NCBI GenBank assembly: GCA_947396885.1
Contig: OX377202.1
Coordinates: 107,506,198 to 107,570,197, forward strand
Source: Heligmosomoides polygyrus polygyrus
Lineage: Eukaryota; Nematoda; Chromadorea; Rhabditida; Heligmosomidae
DNA length: 64,000 nucleotides
Reading direction: 5' to 3'
Below are positions 17,901-28,000 of the stretch, in pieces. The notes beneath the pieces are model-generated. The model had not been told where the DNA came from, did no database searches, and saw only the letters and a program-made list of their open reading frames with translations. A program made the position numbers and the translations under genes. The stretch's first letter is position 1; every line of letters begins with the position of its first letter.

Positions 17901-20723
17901 ACATGTCACCAAAATGACGCGCGCGGGCCCTTATATACTCATACGGCGAAAGCTTCTGGAACCTTCTACACGATCCTCATTGATCCAGGACTTTTGATTT
18001 TTTCCAGAAAATTCTGAAGTTTTCAAAATTTTGTTTCAAGACTTTTTTGTCAGGCTAATAGTTTTCGTCCTCCTTTTTCACATTTTTGGTCCATGTTCGT
18101 CAATTTTCTTGTCAGCTTTCTTCTGTATGACATTTATCTAACACTGTTTTGAAAATTTAATATGATTGCGCCTTTTGTCCAGCATTATCACAGTTTGATA
18201 TTCCAAAACCCCCAGGATTCCCACTCGACATATGGTGGAAGAAGCTGTGGACGGACGTTCTTGAAGTGAAGATCTTACTCCAACATTAACGTAGATGAAT
18301 GACACAGAATGAAGTGTTGCGCATATGCGTCCACACATACCTGCACCCGTCGCGAAGGAGATGACGTACAGAAGCACGAATGCAATAGCACCGTAGCTGG
18401 CCCAGTGTTGTCCGCCCATAGACAGAGAGATGCAGACGACGAGCAGTACTGTCGTCAGCCACATACCAATCAATCCGATAATCAATAGCGAACGACGTCC
18501 GGCTTTGGGGTGGTCCACCTAAACGTAGAAGATGTTTGTTTAAGGCTCGAGCACACTTCGCTGCCTTTGATGCGGCAGCAATGATAACGGATATCATCGA
18601 TTGGATTGCCGCCTCATTTGCTGCGCAGCAAAGACAACGCCGCAGCCGTGAGCACGCTTTGCTGCGGCAGCGGCGGCGATTTTGCTGTCGAACGACATTT
18701 CTTGCTGCGGCTGTAGGGAAGAGCACGTGCGGTGAGTGTCAATTTCCCCTACAAGCATACAACATACGGCGCCGCTAAAAAGCGGGCGCTGCTGTTTGCT
18801 GCGCGACCCTTTGCGAAACGGTGATTGTCCGAGTTTTCTGAACGCTCTAGCACAGTTCGCTGCGGCAGCAACCCCGGCTTGAGCAGCAAAAGAGGGTGCA
18901 CGCTGCTTTGCGAAAGCATAAGCATATCTGCCACTATATAATTGAGTTAGCCTTCGATGACCTTTAAGTGATCAAGGCAGCGTGAGATACGCCTCATTGA
19001 ACCCGCGCGAAATTTTGTCCGCGGTGTAGATGAGGCGTATCTCACGTAGGTCAGAAACCTGCATGAGATACGCCTCATCCCGCGCGGACAAAATGTGCCT
19101 TTCAACATAGGAGGCTGCTGCAGCAGAGGAAGCGCAGTCTCCTCCTGCTTGACACAGCGGCATCTGCGAGCGTTTCTGAGCGTCTGAAGACGGGTCAACT
19201 ACGTTACGCAACAAGCGTCTGGAGTCAGAAGAGATGACCTCGTCGAACGACGAGCTGCTGCATATAGAATCCAGCATTATGCCATGTTGAATGTAAAATT
19301 TTGCCGCGCGAGATATGCCTCTGCGTACCTCGCGCGGACAAAATGTGCCTTTCAACATGGGAGGCTGCTGCAACAGAGGAAGCGCAGTCTCCTTCTGCTT
19401 GACACAGTGGCAACTGTGCGCGTTTCTGAACGTCCTGATTCCGAATACGTGTCACCGACGTCTGCCGCGAGCATGGGAGGATCACTAAGGGGTGGTAGAG
19501 AAGGAAAGTAAGGGGGACCTCTAGGGTGGACCAGGGGCCGGATTCATGAAGCGGCGGGAGCGGGTGATATGCGATATCATCTCTCGCCTCTCTCTCCTGC
19601 CTCTCTCTCACCTCATTTATCATCTCTTGTCTGTCTCTCCCACCTCACTCTCTCTTCTGATCGCTTCCCGTGGGAAGCCGGAAAACCTTCCCGGGAACGT
19701 TCATGAATCAGGATAGCGACCAGGAAGAAAAGCAACAACCTGGAGGGGGACCAGAACGGGAAAACCAGAAAGATGAGACCAGTAAGGAGGTCAATAGTGG
19801 AAATAGGCCAGCAGTTTGGACCAGGAGCGTGGGGGAGGGAAGGAGGGGGGGGGGGGGAGAAGACCAGTAAAGACGGCCCAGCAATTCGATCCAGTAAGAA
19901 GAGACGAGTGAGGGGGAACCAGGCGTCCGGATTGGGAAGACGTGTCAACGATATCCGGAGTGAAGGTCTATGATGAACGCACGGGAGTGGTGAACGGCTT
20001 CATGCCAATGAAGTGCGCAGCAGATCTTAGATGATAGCGATGATAGCGAATTTTAGGTTTTACAAAAACTACTTTCCGTAGGTCAGTGATGTTGCAAAGT
20101 CGCGCGAAGCGCGCAAGTGCGAGACACGCCGTTAGGGCCCATTTATACTTCGTCGCCGAGCGACGCGACGTTAGGCATTGTGGCCACATTGATTAAATCG
20201 ATCAATTTGGGCACTCTACATGCCGTCGCGTCGCTTGGTGTCGGAAGTGTAAACGGGACTTTAGGCGTGTCGGAGCACTTGTTACTTCATATTACCGATC
20301 GATCACAATAATCACATTTGTCTGCATGACGTTTAGGTGTAATCAGTACTAATGTTTGTAATGCAGAGAATGAAGTAAGCGTACCAGCCACACTGACACT
20401 ATGGTCATCAGTACGTTCACTGTACCCATGGCGATCGTAGCATACACTGCTCCTTGATCGCTCAGTCCTGCTGTTTTGAAAATTACAGTGGAGTAGAACA
20501 TGACGGCATTGATACCTGCAAAGAAATTGGAGCTGAGTCGTGAGAAGCGAAGGGACTCTTTTTTCTGCCTACCAGACAACTGCTGGGTGAGCATCAGAGC
20601 GATAGCAATCGTCATCGGCCATCGGAGCGATCCTTTGAACATATCGCCCATGGAGGGTTTAGATGCTGCACTTGCCTTTGCAGCTTCAGCTTCCTCTTGC
20701 ATCATGTCGACTTCGGCGCCGAC
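14929..20723 (-). CDS. GLUT A: 3' half of a class I facilitative glucose transporter
   Basis: Minus-strand exons are 20573-20723, 20385-20515, 18341-18518, 15449-15576 and 14929-15063 (TGA): 241 codons in consistent phase with GT-AG junctions. By family this is the C-terminal half, roughly TM7 to TM12, of a plasma-membrane hexose carrier. Seen: QQLSGINAVMFYS (the QLS motif of class I GLUTs), DHPKAGRR, a GAGSIPWFF stretch (IPW with the conserved Trp) and the C-terminal PETKG signature, ending in ELEKK. No exon for TM1-TM6 is found upstream on this strand. The next transporter exons, beyond the gap, are on the plus strand. The exons are virtually identical to GLUT C exons 9-11 at 60701-63337 in inverse orientation, while introns differ. 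It may be a headless duplicate, an allele placed in tandem, or an assembly product. Similarity to nematode FGT-1 is inferred from motifs. Confidence 0.8.
15116..15438. mobile_element. Palindromic CCGCGG-rich MITE
   Basis: TATACTCCCGCGGGAGCATC at the left is mirrored by TCCCGCGGGAGTATAAAATA at the right, with GC-rich interior palindromes. It lies in the last intron of GLUT A. A diverged copy lies at 43377-43642. The 176-codon frame inside is an artefact of GC-rich DNA. Confidence 0.65.
15624..15720. mobile_element. Half copy of the GGATTCATCAACGACTTAC MITE
   Basis: The sequence matches the left half of the palindromes at 24334-24502 and 49331-49499, up to the CAAGCGATATGGTGA centre. The right half is missing. 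Confidence 0.6.
15951..17148 (-). mobile_element. Decayed mariner element
   Basis: The inverted ends are TTAGGTGTAACATAAGTTCT and the complement of AGAACTTATTTTACACCCTAA, flanked by TA. On the minus strand the transposase can be followed in several frames. There is an HTH region near 16870, TGDEK with GRRKWV near 16550, LHDNDRSHV near 16325 and LPHPPYS near 16265. Catalytic-type residues are present but the frame has many stops and shifts, so it is dead. Confidence 0.75.
17285..18058 (-). mobile_element. Internally deleted mariner
   Basis: TA-flanked ends TTAGGTTGTCGGATTATAAA and the complement of AAGACTTTTTTGTCAGGCTAA do not match each other well, so this may be composite. The minus strand encodes an N-terminal HTH region (frame 17871-17530). 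In another frame it encodes VTGDE and YDN motifs, and it stops soon after the WW region. The C-terminal catalytic part is gone. The same element starts at 63655 in the other arm of the inverted duplication. Confidence 0.65.
18965..19430. repeat. Arm-A-specific tandem duplication, about 260 bp
   Basis: GCGCGGACAAAATGTGCCTT with the adjoining GGAGGCTGCTGC and GAAGCGCAGTCTCC blocks occurs at about 19076 and again at about 19338. The matching part of arm C (62220-62430) has it once. The hairpin GTGAGATACGCCTCAT also lies here. Confidence 0.6.
19534..19715. mobile_element. MITE with GGGCCGGATTCATGAA ends
   Basis: The left end GGGGCCGGATTCATGAAGCG is mirrored near 19700 by CGTTCATGAATCAGGATAG. The interior is rich in CTCTCTC/CACCTCA. 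The same insertion is present in arm C at 61947-62126, so it predates the duplication. Confidence 0.6.
20132..20264. mobile_element. Palindromic MITE (GGGCCCATTTATACTTCG ends)
   Basis: Ends TTAGGGCCCATTTATACTTC and GTGTAAACGGGACTTTA, subterminal GCGACGCGACG, and core with ATCGATCAAT. The same insertion is found at 61161-61293 in arm C. Confidence 0.65.
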
Positions 20724-20815
20724 CTAAATGTGCGTATCAGTCGGTGGGTGGTGCCTCGACAAAGTTCAACGCTGTTAGAAGAGCAACGCCAAGACTCTTA
20801 CCTGCTGCTAGTTAA

Positions 20816-21054
20816 GGACGCATAGCCTTTGCATAGGTATAGACCGATACAAGGCAGTATCTATACTCCCGCTAAGTCTCTGCGACAAGGCTTGTCGTGG
20901 CGGTAGTCCGAAAGTTTCCACACGGGACCCCAGTTTTTATCGTTTTTAGTTTGTGTTCGTCTTTTTTCAGCGTCTTGATACATGCGCGGCATTTTTTTAA
21001 TGTTCATGATTAGCTAAGTGGATAGCTCTTCGTTGGAATGTATGTCGGTCCTCT
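20816..21054. other. Non-homologous flank between arm A and PLE fragments
   Basis: About 240 bp with no recognised feature. It differs from the corresponding flank of arm C (60130-60608), so the arm homology is broken here. An intact TTAA at 20812-20815 corresponds to the piggyBac-like end joined at 60609 in arm C. Confidence 0.4.
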
Positions 21055-21262
21055 GACAAACATTTACACTTATTGAATATAAATATTTAATCAATAAATT
21101 TCTCCCCAATAAGCACCATTTCAGGCATTAGGTTGTCCGGAAAGTTTTCAGCAATTCGTGTTACTATTTTCGTTCGTCTATTATTAAGTAAAAATCCAAC
21201 TTAAAAAACCTTACTTTAAGAATTGTCTTAAAGGCACCTTAGAATTAAAGAAAACAAATTCA
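21055..21262 (+). pseudogene. Fragment of a permuted-type PLE reverse transcriptase
   Basis: Translation gives EYKYLINKFLPNKHHFR, clearly related to [19 protein letters not shown] just before YMDD in the PLE at 4328-7036. It then runs into a segment starting TTAGGTTGTCCGGAAAG and a KNCL...KENK-like remnant. The fragment is diverged and non-functional. A related, longer fragment lies inverted at 59640-60130. Confidence 0.65.
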
Positions 21263-21267
21263 AACGA

Positions 21268-21578
21268 ATCTAACTGTAAGTCCTGTAGGTTGTGGTCAAA
21301 ACTATATAGGAGAAACAATGCGGCCGCTTTACGGACGCCTGGACGAACATGTGCGAGCGCTGCGAAACCCTGCTTCTTACCCTACGAACAGCTTTTCGCG
21401 ACATCGCACCCTCCACCACACTCATGAAAACCGTCCTGCAATTAAGGTTAACGTATTACACTGCTCACTGATAACCACGCTAGGAAGGAAGCTGCTCGAA
21501 GCCCTTGCAATAAAGAGGCTGAACCCCGAAATTAACAATAGGGATGAGCAGACCGAGGCGTTGAGGCTTATCATGTAG
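21268..21578 (+). pseudogene. GIY-YIG endonuclease domain of a second PLE type
   Basis: One open frame of about 100 codons reads CGQNYIGETMRPLYGRLDEH, then a spacer, LLEALAIKRLNPEINN, and stop. Tyr of YIG, Arg of GRLDEH, Glu of LLEA and Asn of RLNP are the family's active-site-type residues. The domain ends the protein, as in classical Penelope elements with C-terminal GIY-YIG, unlike the PLE at 4328. The reverse transcriptase part is absent. It begins where the permuted-type fragment ends. Confidence 0.7.
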
Positions 21579-21599
21579 TGATTAAGAACATCAACGGCA

Positions 21600-21823
21600 A
21601 TGTTGTTTACAGAAACTTTATTTGTAAAGCGGCTTTCACACTGCCGTTGCTGCTGTTGCGCAACCGATGCCGTAATGATGAAGCATACCGCAGAGATGCA
21701 GAGGAGCAACAACGGCAACGAGGGGTCTTTCACACTGCTGTTGCCGCAACCCCGCATCAGCAACACCGGCATCGGCTGCGCTACTGTTGCGCGGCCTCAG
21801 CAGCAAGGATTTATCGCCATCAT
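21600..21823. repeat. GCAACAGCAG-rich palindromic repeat, cut by the gap
   Basis: TTTCACACTGCCGTTGCTGC and a second TTTCACACTGCTGTTGCCGC copy, with complementary GGCAACAACGGCAACG between them. The sequence ends at the run of N. Confidence 0.4.
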
Positions 21824-22023
21824 NNNNNNNNNNNNNNNNNNNNNNNNNNNNNNNNNNNNNNNNNNNNNNNNNNNNNNNNNNNNNNNNNNNNNNNNNNNNN
21901 NNNNNNNNNNNNNNNNNNNNNNNNNNNNNNNNNNNNNNNNNNNNNNNNNNNNNNNNNNNNNNNNNNNNNNNNNNNNNNNNNNNNNNNNNNNNNNNNNNNN
22001 NNNNNNNNNNNNNNNNNNNNNNN
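21824..22023. other. Assembly gap, 200 N
   Basis: Exactly 200 undetermined bases, probably a fixed-size scaffold gap. The first visible GLUT B exon begins on its right edge, so the 5' part of that exon is missing from the sequence. Confidence 0.99.
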
Positions 22024-25000
22024 GGAATGGCCAAGTATGTCGGCATCTATCATATGATGATCACTGGAAGATTCTTCATCGGGATATTCGTCGGTAATGC
22101 TTAAATTGCTATATCGCAAAAGCAGAACAGCTGAAAGTAGAATAAAACCCCTTGAAGGTGTAACAGTCGTTGTTCCTCTGTATCTGACTGAGATTTCACC
22201 AGTGGGTATACGAGGATTAGTTGGATCGTTTCACCAGCTACTTATTACAATTTCTATACTTAGTGGGCAGGTGAGATTCATATACCTACCTTGATCTGTT
22301 CATCAGTCAAGATTTGCAGCTCCTTGGTATACCGAGCATTTTCGGCACCGCGGACCGATGGCCATACATCTTCGGTTTTGTTGCAATACCAGCTTTTATC
22401 CAAGTGTACACACTGCCAATGATTCCTGAATCGCCAAGCTTCACGCTTTGTATCAGGGGTGACGTCGAGCAAGCAAGGGCAGACTTGGAGTTGTTACGGG
22501 AGACGAAAGATGTAGGTTTTGAATTCTTCTACATCTTGTATATCTAAGTTTGTTATAGAAAAAAAAATTGAGAAACGATCAACCCAGATTCATCAAGGAA
22601 TTGCACTGGCTACCAACCAAAGTAGTATCAACAATCTAAACATATTTCGTGGAGACTTCGAATGCGTCAGCTAGCCAAGATAGCACAGTTTTATTCGGCT
22701 GACATTTCGACCTTATCGCCTTCGTCGGAGCCAGGAAAACCAGAAACGCACAAAATTAGCCCACCAAGCACCATTTCAAATTAGAAAACAAACTCAAGGA
22801 CTGTGGACCAGGAAAGAACCATGCAACCCCTGCAACTGCAACTGAAGGCTCACCTAGAAGTGCAGAGAAGGACTCCTTGGAGTTGTCCACAGACCAATTG
22901 ACTGGAAGGTGACCCAGAAGCCGTGCCCGGCCCCCGATCTAAGAACCCTAAGGGTCAGAATCCATAATGGTCAAGGAATGGAGCGAGCTCGTTAGCTATG
23001 GCCAGGCATTCATCTTTTTTATTCAATTTAGGACTTTTGATGCATATTCAAAACGCCTCCAGTATTTTGCGAGCAGGTATTTGTCCCCAGTGCGCCAGAA
23101 TTCGCACCGCCACCTCAAACTCTGCACTATCGTGCACTTGTAACCGATGAGATCCTAGAGGAGTTGAAAGGTTTGACCTTTTCAGACCATCAATGTGCTT
23201 CTTCAACGGCATGCATAGCGGACGACCCTTTCCCCCACATATTCCTCGCCACACCGTCTACACCAAATGACATAGATGACCATGAAACCATGCAGTTGCT
23301 CTCTCGCCCTTATGAACAGATGATGCACCCAGGAATAGGGCAATATAGATCGTAAAGCAGATTTTGGATCAGCCGCCGCTTAAGATTCGTGGTGGTATCT
23401 CTATTAGGTTGGTAAAGAAGTCTTGCACCAAAAATTTTGAAATTTTTTCAAAATTTAACGGGAACTTCTAAGGACTGTTTGGTGCTACGTAGTTGTACCA
23501 CAAACATTCTAGAGTATTTTGCATACGTGGCAATTTGCTTTTGAGAGAATATAAATACTACGACTGTAATGAAGTGTGACTGACTCCGTGACTCGGACAT
23601 GGCTTCGCGACTGACTATCGCTCAGTCTCTCCTTGTTCTTTTCCGCAATAAGCACTTTCTCGAAAATATCCTCACGGGAGATAAATGCTGGGTCTTCCTC
23701 GTTAACCATACTCGGTAGGCCCAGTGGCTCTCTCAATGAGAACCACAACCACAAGGCGAACATTCACCAGAGGAAGGTAATGCTGTGCTGCTGGTGGGGT
23801 TCTAGAGGAATCTCTATCACGAGCTCCTTGACGACGGCACCGCAGTAATGGCAAACATCTTCTCTACACAAATGCAGAAGCTGAGCGAGGCTATCTCGCC
23901 CAAACCGCAAGGGCGGAGGAATGCTTACCCTCTTCACGACAATGCTCGCCCCCATTTTGCAAAGTCGTTTCGCCAGAAGTTGCAGGAGCTTCGGTGGGAG
24001 GTGCTGCCCCACCCGCCGTATTCTCCGGGTATTGCGCCATCGGAGTACTACCTCTTTCGAGCTCTCAAGCAACAACTAAGGGATAGGTGCTTCAACGACC
24101 GAACCGAACTGGAATCTGAGGTGGAGCACTTCTTTGAGTCACAGCTGACTTCATTCTGGAAGGAAGGATTTCGTGATCTTCTCAGCAGATAACAGAAGGT
24201 TGTAGATGTAAATGGTAATTACTTCAAAAATTGAAGTCGCTCACAAAAAAAAGCAATAAAATTTTGAAAAAAAAAATTACGCTGTGGTGCAAGACTTTTT
24301 CACCAACCTAATAATAACCTCACCTTGTCACCCAGAGGCCGATCTCATCAAAGTTACTGCAGTAACTTCAACGGAGAATTGTAGCGAAAGCTCAGATAAC
24401 GCGGCCTATCAAGCGATATGGTGAGTAATAAGCCGCGTTATCTGAGCTTTCGCTTAAAATTCTCCGTTAAAGTTACTGCAGTAACTTTGATGAATCCGGC
24501 CCAGATCGTTACGAAATAAAGAGGCCTGGATAGACGCGTTTACTACGTCGTGTTTGAATGGAAAACAAAACCGGAGTTTGTTGTCGTCTTCCATACAGCT
24601 AACTCTGTGTCTGGAGAATGCATGCGCGCTGCTTGGCTGGTTGTGGGGTAGCCATTCGAATGAGCAATAGATCTAGCCTCATCCAGAGACTCTGCTTTTT
24701 CCTCGCTCCCAAACGAAACTTTTCCTGCCCATTTTGGTAGATTCTAAAAGACTTATAAAAAGAGAGACAAAGTTGCAGTTCGAATGAATCAAGCTAATAG
24801 CTAACAGTCTATAACAAAAGGTCGACGCTTCAGGTGAATGACGAAGTAGAAGCACTGCGAGAAGAGGCACTTGAAGCTGTAGAAACATTCAGTGATCGAC
24901 TGTCGATGCTGGATTTGTTTTACGGAAAATATAGTTGGCCTTTGGCAATCACCATGATAATGATGTTCGCACAACAGACAACAGGTTGGTTGTTAGCTTA

Positions 25001-28000
25001 TTGAGGATCTATCCTAGTCAGGAGGGAAAGCGCTATGGTGACAATTAAGTCAAGCGTCCTGTGACACGACACCACAATTACTAAGTCCGCAAAACCACCA
25101 TCGCATCAGCTGGCAGTGTTTAAGACACTGGTACAAATTCAAGGAAACGAGGAAGGGCCAAACACCGTACGTCTTCTCCGAGGAGGATGGACCCTTGTTG
25201 AAAGTTGTGCTCACTCATTTACTGGAGCGATATTTTCGACTCATTCGTCCACTCAGTCGGTCATTTCCATCTCCTACATATTACTCGAATTTGAGTCATT
25301 GTAGGGCAATGAACAAGTACCATAATCAAGCTAGTGTCGAGGCTATCGTGACAATATGCATTTGATAAATTTGTTGTAAAGTTCCTAGTGAACGGTGGGT
25401 TTCGTTGCAAAACCCAATTTTCCCTACAGCTGTGGACTGCACAAAAACAGTGGCTCTTGCCGCTCATCCGACTGCCGCCAAGGGCTACTATACCCAGAAG
25501 AGCAAAAAGACAAACAGACTCCGAAACCACAACCGCCGCTCCTCTAGGAGAGAAAAGTTCCCGTTGCCGAAAGCGCCGGTAGTAATCAAAGACGATGACC
25601 AGGGAGCAGATTCGTCAACCCCTTGCCGCCTTTTAACTGTGGAAAAACCGCCAAACTCCCTGATATGACATTCATCCAGCGTCAGATTTGGCGGTATTTT
25701 CACCGTTAGAGGGCGGTAAGCGGTTGATGAATCTGGCCCTTGGTGCTAATAAATGTCATATCAGGGGTTTGGCGGTATTTTGACCGTTAGAAGGCAGTAA
25801 CCGGTTGACGAATCCAGGCGTCCATCATTACGCATAAGATATCTATCAAACTAGTGATTTTTCTTATTGGTACAGAGAATATTCTCCATCCGGATCTCGA
25901 CTATGATCCTCGCTTACCTTTACTTTGGAGGTTGTTCATAAAATCTTGCTGAACAATGACTATTATGCTCTTCGCAGCCGATCCTTCACCACATTTTTCA
26001 GTGCACGCCTTGCTCGCCTGTAGTGCACGTCAGGATAAACTCTGGAATTTAAGGGATTAGCTAGCGATTCACAGTCTTTAGCATTATTGCTCACAATTCT
26101 ACAATTATTCCAGCGTCTTCTTCTGAAGGCTCCATTCCAGCGCGAACTCGTGCCTCATATAGCTGTCTAACCAAGACAAATGTGTACATCTAGCTCTTTT
26201 AGGTGTCTTCTCAAATTCTCTGAGAAAGTCGAATTTAAGCAGGTGGTCTCATGCAGTGCCCCTTACTAGAAATTAGAATCGAACATATGTGCATTTCAGG
26301 CGCATTGCGTGACAACTATAAATTAATCCATTTTGTAGCTCTTTATCACAAAAGCCAGATTCATCAACGATACCGCCGATATCATCTCATCGTATATTCA
26401 CCATGGCGGCCTTCACAGTAACCGATAAACAGAGTCTAATCCTAAATTTAGAACACCACATGTTGATGAATCGCGGTATCAACAGTTTGGCGGTACTTTT
26501 AACCGCTACTTGCCGGTAAGCGGTTGATGAATCCGGCCCCAGGAAAATCTGGACGTATCACAACAGCCATCAATATGAGCTGACATTTGCTAGGGAACAT
26601 TCAGCATCGCATCGCGACGCTACACGACGTAAAGACAATCTCCCATATAGATTATCGCGTACATATGGACTTATCATTTCGTCGCGTCGCTCTGCGATGC
26701 TGCTTTGAATGCCCCCCCCCCACTCCAAAAACAACTGTGGTGAAACTACAAGGTTTGGCGACGTAATCATTACCTTGTAGTTGCGTAAGGACAGCGGCTG
26801 CTTATGTGGGCATGTATGTATAGGCAGTGGGTTTCCCCATGTAGGTGACAGTGGCTATTCCGTTTAAAGATGATGTGCTGTTTCTTCCACCACCCACCCT
26901 TCACCGTATAGATAATCTTTGGGTGGTGATGGAAGCGAACGATGGTGACTCGCACGCTGAGTGTCTACTTTTAAGGTCCTTGTCCTCTCTCGTGTGAAGT
27001 GTTTCCGGTGGCCGCGGGGTGATTTTGTTTCTTTTAATACCCTTATTAGTTAACAGAAAATAACACTGTCAGAATATGATATCAGTCGCGGAGAAGTGAG
27101 AAGTGGTGAGGACGTCGTGTGGAGCCGTCCGCGCGGAGACGTTGAGAAGGAGGCTTCGGAATGGAGACGTCGGGACAGAGGTGTCGGTACGGAGGTGTTG
27201 GATGGAGACGTCGGTACGGAGGCGTCGAATGGAGACGTCGAATGGAGACGACGGTACGGAGGCATCGTGTGGAGGCACCGTGTGGAGACGTCGGGATGGA
27301 AGTGTCGGGATGGACGTGACAGTATATGTAGAGGTGCCGGGACGGAGACGAGTGGAGCTAGCTGCGACAAATGGCTTGTTTTTGCCGTTTTCCCTGGGTC
27401 TATATAGCCCTTCTTTAAATAGGTTCCGGACATTACCGTCCCGCCAATGACGCTCTGCCTTCGGCAATGTGCGGCAGATCGCCGCGTTGGTGACCTGTTG
27501 TGACCGCCGACAATATGAAATAGGGAATCTTATTCCCTATACTTCGCCAGTGTAGTGTTCCCTATATTTATCTATGTTATTTGTAATGATGCAACGTTTT
27601 CTACGCTGATAAATATATTATATATCAAAACGTGTCGGCTAACTCTTCATTTAATATCTTTAGCATGAGGTTATTGAAAAATCAACGGTCCCACCAGTGA
27701 ATGATAGTCAAATGCCACAATACCACAGTTGTGCATATACATCTGTATTCTTCTTCAATTTCAAAGGAATCAACGCCGTCATGTTCTACTCGACAAACGT
27801 CTTCAAACATGCTCTCCGATTCGAGGACCACGATGCCATTTATTCCACTGTTGGAATTGGTATAGCTAATGTGCTTATGACGTTTCCTCAAATGTATTTG
27901 GTGCGTTGTTACCAAAAGTTCGATTAAAAACTTGTTTTTCTCGTATACGCAATGCGTTCAAAAAGTTTCCGTCATTGTTGAAAACGTGAAGATTTAGATC

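Larger units (their letters stand above)
17285..20815 (-). repeat. Inverted segmental duplication, arm A
   Basis: This arm matches the reverse complement of 60609-64000 and continues past the window edge. Shared landmarks in mirrored order are the mariner, GLUT exon 3 of A, the GCGGCAGC repeat, the TGAGATACGCCTCAT hairpin, the MITE at 19534, the MITE at 20132 and GLUT exons 2 and 1 of A. Exons are almost identical. Non-coding parts carry indels, including arm-specific insertions (62766-63046 only in C) and a duplication of about 260 bp (only in A). Confidence 0.85.

Noticed and set aside
27096..27450. Arg-rich frames on both strands
   Set aside because: GGAGACGTCGG minisatellite; no gene features.
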